A stretch of DNA of 7,729 nucleotides from Ignavibacteria bacterium (GTDB taxonomy: Bacteria; Bacteroidota; Ignavibacteria; Kapaibacteriales; UBA4661): the NCBI GenBank assembly GCA_013298375.1, contig JAAFHM010000219.1:1-7729 (forward strand). Direction: 5' to 3'. This document shows positions 1-4,613 of the stretch, in pieces. Made by a program: the position numbers and the translations under genes. The notes under the pieces are model-generated. The model was not told where the DNA came from. It ran no database searches and saw only the letters and a program-made list of their open reading frames with translations. Positions within the stretch are counted from its first letter, which is position 1, and the number at the start of each line of letters is the position of its first letter.

Positions 1-125
1 CTTTTCAACACCTCTAGCATCTCTTTGTTAAGCTGCTCAAGAGCTTTTGCTTCTTCAGCTTTTACCCATTGTGTCTCTTCACGACCAACAACGTGAATAT
101 AATCCCAAACATCAAATTTTTTCAT
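1..125 (-). CDS. Small hypothetical protein, 3' end outside the window
   Basis: The ATG at 123-125 opens a frame that stays open to the window edge, at least 41 codons, beginning MKKFDVWDYIHVVGREE. The start overlaps the TGA of the upstream gene as ATGA (122-125), the same coupling seen throughout this operon, and is preceded by AAAGGAGAAGCG, a strong Shine-Dalgarno sequence. The visible part is a short hydrophobic/aromatic N terminus followed by a charged helix rich in Glu, Lys and Leu (about residues 15-41). No family is recognised. It is the last visible member of the leftward early operon, so its role is probably accessory. Confidence 0.75.
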   Translation of the reverse strand, partial: MKKFDVWDYIHVVGREETQWVKAEEAKALEQLNKEMLEVLK

Positions 126-307
126 CGCTTCTCCTTTGTTTTCACTGATTGATTACTTCTTTCTAGCGCAAATTTGCTCATTTCACTTTCCGCTTCCATG
201 TGTTGAAATTCCAGATTCCAAACAAATATTTGCGCCTTTATGCGCTCTTGCCACGTATCGCAGTGGAAATTGAAACTCCCATTGTTATCCAGTTCAAGCC
301 TAATCAT
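122..307 (-). CDS. Small hypothetical phage protein (61 aa)
   Basis: The frame is 61 codons from the ATG at 305-307, reading MIRLELDNNGSFNFHCDTW. A GTG one codon upstream (308-310) is also possible. I prefer the ATG because GGAAGG sits 6 bases before it and because its A is the last base of the upstream TGA (TGATG junction), which implies translational coupling. The N-terminal half looks like a beta hairpin (IRLELDNNGSFNFH) and the C-terminal half is a charged helix with a basic tail (VKTKEKR). No signal peptide or membrane segment is seen. Function is unknown. The coupled position between two other small genes supports it as real. Confidence 0.7.
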   Translation of the reverse strand: MIRLELDNNGSFNFHCDTWQERIKAQIFVWNLEFQHMEAESEMSKFALERSNQSVKTKEKR

Positions 308-675
308 CACTTACCTTCCTTCTGCATTTGTTTTAACTCCAACCACAACAACGCTGCGGCTTCTGCGGGGTTTCTGTATTTCATCCAGTCCAAATCTCCT
401 TCATAGTCATCTGTGAAAGCCATTTCGCCTGGGTTCCCTATGTTGATGATGAGATATGGTGAGTAGTTGCATAGGTTGTACAACTCCTCCAACAACTCTT
501 GGAGGGTGGGGGCATCAACCTTTTCTTCTGCATAGAAAAGCATAATGTTGACAACCAATTTCCAATTCCCAATTCCATCTCTCACCCAGACAAAAAAACT
601 TTTGCCTTGTGGGTATCCTCTATCCTTCGCGTGGATACACGTCTCTAGCGTGGGGACTTGTTGTTCAGGTGTCAT
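307..675 (-). CDS. Hypothetical protein, paralogue of the product at 784-1176
   Basis: A 122-residue protein starting at the ATG 673-675 with AAGGA 7 bases upstream. Its N terminus (EQQVPTLETCIHAKDRGYPQGKSFFVW) lines up with that of the 130-residue protein two genes upstream (EQVCTLEQAKRLKELGCEQNAYFTW), and both end in an Ala-rich PAEA...ALL helix. They therefore look like diverged duplicates. I recall similar proteins, annotated as hypothetical, in phages and prophages of several phyla, with a conserved TLExxxxLxxLGxxQ start and an FxW strand. The biochemical role is unknown. The middle part (residues 60-100) is little conserved between the two copies. The stop overlaps the next start (TGATG). 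Confidence 0.75.
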   Translation of the reverse strand: MTPEQQVPTLETCIHAKDRGYPQGKSFFVWVRDGIGNWKLVVNIMLFYAEEKVDAPTLQELLEELYNLCNYSPYLIINIGNPGEMAFTDDYEGDLDWMKYRNPAEAAALLWLELKQMQKEGK

Positions 676-794
676 GGTTTTTCCTTGTTAAAGCATTTCC
701 AAAAAGCGATAACCAGACTTGTTACTACACACCCCCACAAAGCACCTCTTAAAAAGAAATAGTGGGGGTCTGTTTGCGTCCAATCAGTGAACAT
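672..794 (-). CDS. 40-residue putative single-pass membrane peptide
   Basis: A short frame fills the otherwise unexplained gap between the two paralogous genes. It starts at the ATG 792-794, has a strong AGGAG Shine-Dalgarno 7 bases upstream (inside the end of the preceding gene), and stops at 672-674, where its TGA overlaps the next ATG as ATGA. The peptide has an acidic/polar N terminus (MFTDWTQTDPHY), one hydrophobic stretch of about 18 residues (FFLRGALWGCVVTSLVIAFW, residues 13-32) and a basic tail (KCFNKEKP). This fits a small inner-membrane peptide with the positive tail inside. The function cannot be told from sequence: candidates are a superinfection-exclusion or host-modulating peptide, but that is inference. 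The precise junctions at both ends are the main evidence that it is a gene. Confidence 0.72.
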   Translation of the reverse strand: MFTDWTQTDPHYFFLRGALWGCVVTSLVIAFWKCFNKEKP

Positions 795-1176
795 ATTCTT
801 TCTCCTGTTCTAAAATATGGATGAGTAACGCTGCCCTTGCTTGGGCTTCAGCAGGGAAACTTATGTAGTTGCCATTATCCTTCAAATAAGGATGCCACCA
901 ATCAAGCCCCTCGTCGTATGCTTTTACTTGAGGCATACGGATAGTTTTTGCATATCCAAATGCTTTTGTCAACATCTCACCTAACTCAGCAACGGCGTAA
1001 GCAGAACACCAATCATTGTTCCCTATTGCATCTTTTGTGTCGCTTGAAATAATGTATCTCAAAGAGTTATCTTTCATAAGAAACTCATACCAAGTGAAAT
1101 AAGCATTTTGCTCACACCCTAGCTCTTTTAGCCTTTTCGCCTGTTCGAGTGTGCAGACTTGTTCTTGTAGTGTCAT
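784..1176 (-). CDS. Conserved phage hypothetical protein (130 aa)
   Basis: Start ATG 1174-1176 is preceded by TAGGAG at a spacing of 7, a very good ribosome-binding site. The N terminus MTLQEQVCTLEQAKRLKELG and the following aromatic strand (YFTWYEF) are typical, as far as I recall, of a widespread family of uncharacterised phage/prophage proteins. The middle contains AYAVAELGEMLTKAF (about residues 59-73), which I also recall as a family signature, and a Trp-rich patch (DWWHPY). It ends in an Ala-rich helix (FPAEAQARAALLIHILEQ). A diverged copy lies at 307-675. No catalytic motif is visible. The position after the nuclease gene places it in the accessory tail of the early operon. Confidence 0.8.
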   Translation of the reverse strand: MTLQEQVCTLEQAKRLKELGCEQNAYFTWYEFLMKDNSLRYIISSDTKDAIGNNDWCSAYAVAELGEMLTKAFGYAKTIRMPQVKAYDEGLDWWHPYLKDNGNYISFPAEAQARAALLIHILEQEKEYVH

Positions 1177-1208
1177 AAAGCGTCTCCTACTTGAATAATT
1201 GGACTTTT

Positions 1209-1610
1209 TTAGCCCAAGTAAATTTTTAATAGTTTGATAAAATCATCAACATTATCAACCACCGCGAACAAATAGTCCTCTTTTTCGCATTGCTCTTTGT
1301 ACGCCTTCTGCTCCGGCGTGAGCTTGCCGCCACGCGCCTTCATCTCGATTTTAAGCCCGTGATAGCCTTGCGCCGCTCTGTCCACGTGCAAATCACAGAC
1401 ACCAGCCAAAACGCCTTGCCGCTTTAGATTTGCCCCCTCGATTGTGTTTCTACTCCCGCCATTCGGACAGTGCCATATTAACAAATCTCGATATTGCATC
1501 CGCGCCCATTTGACACACGCCTCTTGTAGTTTTGCTTCTTCTTTGTTTCTCATGTGTTCAATAGCCCAAATTTTTTTTTGCATTTTTTCAAATTCTTGTT
1601 CTAAAGTCAT
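1209..1610 (-). CDS. VRR-NUC domain nuclease (PD-(D/E)xK superfamily)
   Basis: A 133-residue protein with a C-terminal VRR-NUC domain, a Holliday-junction-resolvase-like endonuclease fold. Visible motifs: a leading helix with EEAKLQEACVKWA (Glu about residue 30), HCPNGGSRN (47-55), GVLAGVCDLHV with the metal-binding Asp73, IEMK with Glu89 and Lys91, and KLTPEQKAY carrying a conserved Gln about 101. These are the expected active-site residues for the family, in order. Stand-alone VRR-NUC proteins of 100-150 residues are common in phage replication regions, where they are thought to resolve branched DNA; substrate here is inferred. The first 25 residues are a charged helical extension. The Shine-Dalgarno is weak (GAG). 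It starts 10 bp after the methyltransferase stop. Confidence 0.9.
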   Translation of the reverse strand: MTLEQEFEKMQKKIWAIEHMRNKEEAKLQEACVKWARMQYRDLLIWHCPNGGSRNTIEGANLKRQGVLAGVCDLHVDRAAQGYHGLKIEMKARGGKLTPEQKAYKEQCEKEDYLFAVVDNVDDFIKLLKIYLG

Positions 1611-1620
1611 ATCTTACTCG

Positions 1621-2508
1621 CTAATAAAACAATAAATCAACCTCTTTTATAGCCTGTAAAATTTCTTCTGCTACCTGCGGGACAATCGCATTGCCTAGAG
1701 ATTTAATTCTGTCCACCCTGTTGGATAGCCCATGGTTTGCTCCACAAAGCGGGGGTTCAAACGCCATTCGCTCCCATATATCCCGTGAATTACTTCCCCG
1801 AGGTTTGCCTTGCCTCTGTCGCTTAGGGCTGTCCTGGAATCCTGCGCTCTCAGTGTCGGTAATAATTTCCTTTTGAGAAACGCTTCCAGCGACATTCCGC
1901 CCTGCTTGTACGGTGTGCTTTGTTGGTGCGCGGTCGGTGTAGGTAACAAACGTTTCTTCAATGCAGTCGTCAAGCCGTCTCCCGACTTCGCCGACAGCCC
2001 CTTGCGGTTGTTGTTCCCGTTCACGGTCGGTGTGGGCAATAATCCAGACTCGCTCTCGCTTATGCGGCGCACCAACGGCGCAAGCCGGAATAACAACCGC
2101 TTGCGCGGTGTAGTTTGCACTTTCCAAGTCAGATAGCACGTCGTCGAGTGCCAGTTTGATGATTCCAGCAACATTTTCAGCAACAATCCAACGCGGGCTG
2201 GCTTCCGATATAACTCTGAACATTTCGCCCCAGAGATAACGATCATCCGCCTTGCTTCGTTGCTTCCCGGCGACGCTGAATGGTTGGCAGGGGAAGCCCC
2301 CTGTAATGAGGTCAATTCCTCGAAAATCGAAGCCTGAGAGTGTTTTGATGTCGTCATGGATGTAGATATTGGGGAAGTTTTTCTGAAGAACTTTTTGGCA
2401 AAACGGGTCAATTTCGCAGAAAGACGCTATTTCGTGGGATTCACCCCATACTCGGCTTGCTGCGAGTGCAAAGCCGCCAATGCCTGAAAATAAATCTAGG
2501 TGTTTCAT
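1621..2508 (-). CDS. DNA (cytosine-5-)-methyltransferase
   Basis: A 295-residue C5-methyltransferase that transfers a methyl group from S-adenosylmethionine to cytosine in a short DNA target. Motif I is DLFSGIGGF (residues 5-13), motif IV GGFPCQPFS with catalytic Cys74, motif VI ENV (111-113), motif VIII RERVWIIA (151-158) and motif X LGNAIVPQVAEEI (271-283). The region between VIII and X, where target recognition lies, is short and contains three degenerate repeats (IIAHTDR, VTYTDR, IITDTE). Such orphan phage enzymes usually protect phage DNA from host restriction; no cognate endonuclease is visible. The start ATG overlaps the helicase loader's TGA (ATGA), with AGGAAGG about 10 bases upstream. 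Most of the gene also carries a second long open frame at 1695-2411. The target sequence cannot be predicted. Confidence 0.95.
   Translation of the reverse strand: MKHLDLFSGIGGFALAASRVWGESHEIASFCEIDPFCQKVLQKNFPNIYIHDDIKTLSGFDFRGIDLITGGFPCQPFSVAGKQRSKADDRYLWGEMFRVISEASPRWIVAENVAGIIKLALDDVLSDLESANYTAQAVVIPACAVGAPHKRERVWIIAHTDREREQQPQGAVGEVGRRLDDCIEETFVTYTDRAPTKHTVQAGRNVAGSVSQKEIITDTESAGFQDSPKRQRQGKPRGSNSRDIWERMAFEPPLCGANHGLSNRVDRIKSLGNAIVPQVAEEILQAIKEVDLLFY
1695..2411 (-). CDS. Candidate overprinted gene inside the methyltransferase (+1 frame)
   Basis: A 238-codon open frame lies wholly within the methyltransferase gene, shifted +1. Its product has LTSLQGASPAN (33-43), a central TPRKRLLFRLAP (101-112), three spaced repeats LLPTPTV (124), LLPTPTA (155) and LLPTLRA (183), a stretch NRKGLSAKSGDGLTTAL, and a C-terminal LNPRFVEQTMGYPTGWTEL (218-236). 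From memory, LLPTPTA repeats, GLSAKSGDGLATA and LNPxxVEWxMGFPxGWTDL recur in phage proteins, some encoded apart from any methyltransferase; I cannot verify this here. No signal peptide or catalytic motif is recognised and the function is unknown. Against it: the outermost start is TTG with no Shine-Dalgarno. An ATG at 2355-2357 also lacks one, and an ATG at 2244-2246 has AAGG close by. Expression could depend on coupling or frameshifting. Confidence 0.55.
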   Translation of the reverse strand: MTRFAKKFFRKTSPISTSMTTSKHSQASIFEELTSLQGASPANHSASPGSNEARRMIVISGAKCSELYRKPARVGLLLKMLLESSNWHSTTCYLTWKVQTTPRKRLLFRLAPLVRRISESESGLLPTPTVNGNNNRKGLSAKSGDGLTTALKKRLLPTPTAHQQSTPYKQGGMSLEAFLKRKLLPTLRAQDSRTALSDRGKANLGEVIHGIYGSEWRLNPRFVEQTMGYPTGWTELNL

Positions 2509-3449
2509 CGTGCTACCGCCTTCCTCAAACGCAAATCTTCACCGTCTAGGCGGAAACAGGCGCACGTTTCAACCATCCGCGAACTGAGGCGGTCGTCAAT
2601 TACCGCCGCTACATCCGAAATGCTGAGATTGCTGGTGATTATCGTTTGCTTTTTCGGGTTGTACAGCCGTGTTTCCAGCAAGTGCAAGAGCCTATCACGT
2701 GTCCAGTCCGTTGTTTTTTCCGCGCCTAAATCGTCGAATACCAGTAGTGGATGCGCTAAATACCGTTCTAGCACCTCGTTTTCGTTGCCGTTGCCGTCAA
2801 ACGTTTTCCGCAATTCGAGAAAGAAATTTTTCGAGTTTACGAAAATCGGGAAATTTGGGCGAATAACGGTTTTTGTCTTGTACTCATGGAAATTCAGTAT
2901 CACGGGTTCCGGCAAAACGCCTCTGTGCGCTTCGTCTGAAATGTCAGTGGCTATGCCGTACCGGAAGTGCCGTAAACACCACATATAGACCGCCTGACAC
3001 GCCGCATAGGTTTTGCCCGTGCCAACGCCGCCGGAGATGAAAACATTAAACCCCGCTTTTGCAGCATCAAACACCGATTGTATTTTTTCGTTCTGAGCCT
3101 CTAGCGTGGCAATAGGGCGTGGCAAATGACAATAGCTAGGTATCTGTGTGGATTTGCAAATTTCATTCGTTACACGCGAAATATAGCGGCTTAAAGCGAT
3201 TTTTCGGTGTTTCTCTGCAATGGCAAACTTTTCCGTGTTCAATTCCGCGCTTTGAGCCAGCGAAGCAAAAACCTTGTCAATATGCGCCGAAAGCGGCTCT
3301 GCATCTTTCATTTTGCGCCGTTCTCTGGCTTCTTCGTGCGCCGCCCGCCATGAAAGCCACTCTTGTTGCTCAGTGGTCAAGGTGAGCGTACTTCCCTGCG
3401 GATGGGGCAATGCCGTTGCTGTTGTTTGTGTGCTTAGTGCCGTTTGCAT
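2505..3449 (-). CDS. DnaC/IstB-type AAA+ helicase loader
   Basis: A 314-residue AAA+ ATPase of the DnaC family, which loads the replicative DnaB helicase at an origin. Walker A is GGVGTGKT (140-147), Walker B LLVFDDLG (235-242), sensor 1 TIITSNL (269-275), and DDRLSSRM (286-292) contains the arginine-finger region. The N-terminal 130 residues are helical and would bind helicase. It follows the replication initiator, the same order as lambda O then P. The first 24 residues are Thr/Ser-rich and overlap the initiator's end by 80 bp. The ATG at 3447-3449 has only a weak ribosome-binding site, so translation may begin later, for example at TTG 3377-3379 next to the initiator's stop. Its own stop overlaps the methyltransferase start (ATGA). 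Confidence 0.9.
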   Translation of the reverse strand: MQTALSTQTTATALPHPQGSTLTLTTEQQEWLSWRAAHEEARERRKMKDAEPLSAHIDKVFASLAQSAELNTEKFAIAEKHRKIALSRYISRVTNEICKSTQIPSYCHLPRPIATLEAQNEKIQSVFDAAKAGFNVFISGGVGTGKTYAACQAVYMWCLRHFRYGIATDISDEAHRGVLPEPVILNFHEYKTKTVIRPNFPIFVNSKNFFLELRKTFDGNGNENEVLERYLAHPLLVFDDLGAEKTTDWTRDRLLHLLETRLYNPKKQTIITSNLSISDVAAVIDDRLSSRMVETCACFRLDGEDLRLRKAVAR

Positions 3450-4203
3450 TTTCGTATTTCAGTTTTGTTAGGAAAATGTCGTAGTATTTCGTGCGCGTCT
3501 TGTCCTTTTCACGCAACTTGGACGCGCTGAGAAAATTCGTTTGCCAGAATGAATCGTTACGCGCCCATTTCACCACAGCAAAAATCTCGCTCTTTTCTCG
3601 TTTGTCAATTTTTACCAATTCGTCGTAGGTTTTCGCCCATAGCCGCAAATCGCTTTCGGTTGTGTCTCTGTCAGAAGGCAGCAATGAACGAAACCATTCT
3701 GCGAACTTTTGAGCGCTCTCAGAATATTCAACCTTCGCCTTCTCCGAAACGGTACGTTTCGGGGAATGAGATTTAGATTCTTCCTCTTTGTCTTTCTCTT
3801 TCTTAGGTAACTTAGAAAGGGTACTAGAAAGGGTACTAGAAAGGGTACTAGAAAGGGTCTGTTCTGGTATGCCCTTTTTCGGACTCTTTACAAGCCCCTT
3901 TTGTGGGAAGATAATCGTGTAACGTGTTATATTTCCACGCCCGTTGCCTTTTTCGTAATCAATCAAACCAGCTTGTTTCAGCCTGTTCCTCGCTGTGTCA
4001 AATGCTGTTTTAGACTCTGCATTTTTTGCTTTCACTTTCGCACGAAGGTCATCGCAAGCGAAGTGAATGGGATTCATCCAGTTACGGCGATTGCATCTAT
4101 GTATGAGTCTCCAATAGATTGCAATTTCCATAGGTGAGAAAGAATACTCCTCGTCCAATTCATCGAACATCAATGCGAGAATATCATATAAAGATGGTTT
4201 CAT
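3370..4203 (-). CDS. Phage replication initiator (winged-helix, lambda O/DnaD-like role)
   Basis: A 277-residue protein. Residues 1-100 look like a winged-helix DNA-binding domain: helices in SPMEIAIYWRLIHRCNRR and KTAFDTARNRLKQAGLI, then a basic wing (YEKGNGRGNITRYTIIF). Residues 103-165 are a Lys/Ser/Glu-rich linker with a fourfold STLS repeat. Residues 165-250 form a second helical domain with VVKWARNDSFWQTNFLSASKL, which I associate with C-terminal domains of phage replisome organisers. The role, binding the origin and recruiting the loader encoded next, is inferred from domain layout and position. Iterons and an inverted repeat inside the linker coding sequence make a candidate origin. 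Start ATG 4201-4203 overlaps the previous TGA (ATGA) and follows AAGGGCAAGGA. Confidence 0.82.
   Translation of the reverse strand: MKPSLYDILALMFDELDEEYSFSPMEIAIYWRLIHRCNRRNWMNPIHFACDDLRAKVKAKNAESKTAFDTARNRLKQAGLIDYEKGNGRGNITRYTIIFPQKGLVKSPKKGIPEQTLSSTLSSTLSSTLSKLPKKEKDKEEESKSHSPKRTVSEKAKVEYSESAQKFAEWFRSLLPSDRDTTESDLRLWAKTYDELVKIDKREKSEIFAVVKWARNDSFWQTNFLSASKLREKDKTRTKYYDIFLTKLKYENANGTKHTNNSNGIAPSAGKYAHLDH
3744..3762. repeat. Inverted repeat CCGAAACG/CGTTTCGG beside the iterons
   Basis: CCGAAACG (3744-3751), a 3-base spacer GTA, then CGTTTCGG (3755-3762): a perfect 8-bp inverted repeat inside the initiator gene, about 50 bp on the C-terminal side of the iterons. The DNA between the two is strongly strand-asymmetric, purine-rich on the coding strand. 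Lambda's origin also combines iterons, an asymmetric AT-rich segment and an inverted repeat within gene O, so a part in origin function is a reasonable inference. It has no T-run, so it is not a terminator. Confidence 0.5.
3813..3860. repeat. Tandem 12-bp iterons, candidate replication origin
   Basis: Three perfect head-to-tail copies of TAGAAAGGGTAC (3813-3824, 3825-3836, 3837-3848) and a fourth matching 10 of 12 (3849-3860). They encode the STLS repeats in the linker of the replication initiator. Tandem repeats between the DNA-binding and C-terminal domains of an initiator gene are the hallmark of lambdoid origins (lambda has four iterons in O). I infer that these are initiator-binding sites. 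The alternative is a simple in-frame expansion of a disordered linker with no DNA role; the perfect conservation even at silent positions fits either iterons or a recent expansion. Confidence 0.6.
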
Positions 4204-4400
4204 TCCTTGCCCTTGTTTTCACCTATCCAGACCATGCCGAAAAATTCAAGTGCTGCAATTTTCGTCATCACGCCGGAAGTAGGATATTTATTTGTTTCAG
4301 TGTTCATCTTTTGCTCTAGGCTTTGGCGGTGCGGTAATGTGTCCGGGTCTGAATTAATCCTTTGAGCGTAGTAACTCATTTCCGTTTCAATTACGCGCAC
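4200..4400 (-). CDS. Small hypothetical protein before the replication initiator (66 aa)
   Basis: The frame ending at TGA 4200-4202 overlaps the initiator's ATG (ATGA), which argues that something coupled ends here. I place the start at GTG 4398-4400 because GAGG lies 8 bases upstream. ATG 4377-4379 (59 aa) and ATG 4305-4307 (35 aa) are alternatives with poorer sites. Coding-like sequence (YKVISHETGEVFAVRV) seems to continue upstream to about 4440 without an obvious start codon, so the real N terminus is uncertain. The product has a polar middle and a hydrophobic C-terminal stretch (MTKIAALEFFGMVWIG). No family is recognised and no function is proposed. Confidence 0.5.
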   Translation of the reverse strand: MRVIETEMSYYAQRINSDPDTLPHRQSLEQKMNTETNKYPTSGVMTKIAALEFFGMVWIGENKGKE

Positions 4401-4429
4401 CGCGAAAACCTCACCTGTCTCGTGCGATA

Positions 4430-4606
4430 TTACTTTGTACTCATGTCGTAGGCTTTTTTCCCCAGTGCTATGAGATAGTCTGCCGTTTGTCCCATTGACC
4501 ATTTGTTTTCTTTTGAGATTTTCTGAATAATTTCTTTGGTCTCTTTTAGCGTGACGTTTTGATAGTTGTCTTTTGCGTAAGTATTTGCCGTTTTTGCAGT
4601 TCGCAT
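4430..4606 (-). CDS. Small putative ribbon-helix-helix-like DNA-binding protein (58 aa)
   Basis: ATG 4604-4606 opens 58 codons ending at TAA 4430-4432. It begins 7 bp after the exonuclease stop and has AGG at a good spacing (TAGGTGAATT before the ATG; the stop codon itself is part of the site). The sequence suggests a short strand (NVTLK, 17-21), a helix (ETKEIIQKISKEN, 22-34), a turn with KWSMG, and a second helix (QTADYLIALGKKAYD, 40-54). That layout resembles ribbon-helix-helix repressors, but no specific family is recognised. Its translation looks like a normal globular protein, whereas the competing frame over the same bases is Arg/Lys/Asn-rich. A role in regulating the operon is only inference. 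Confidence 0.68.
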   Translation of the reverse strand: MRTAKTANTYAKDNYQNVTLKETKEIIQKISKENKWSMGQTADYLIALGKKAYDMSTK

Positions 4607-4613
4607 AATTCAC

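Noticed and set aside
200..406. Rightward 68-codon open frame across 200-406
   Set aside because: Antisense to two coupled leftward genes, with no ribosome-binding site and no motif.
1810..2136. 108-codon rightward open frame opposite the methyltransferase
   Set aside because: Antisense to a region already coding in one or two leftward frames; sequence has no recognisable motif and no ribosome-binding site.
2500..2988. 162-codon rightward open frame opposite the helicase loader
   Set aside because: Ser/Arg/Lys-rich translation typical of an antisense shadow, no ribosome-binding site, and it lies over conserved AAA+ motifs on the other strand.
3813..3860. CRISPR-like or satellite array
   Set aside because: Units are only 12 bp with no spacers and code in frame for STLS repeats; iterons or linker expansion explain them better.
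4200..4613. A single 137-residue protein from GTG 4611-4613
   Set aside because: It is the exonuclease frame continued after TAG; its first part is unlike a normal protein and a better-supported gene (4430-4606) overlaps it. Only the last part is kept as a gene.
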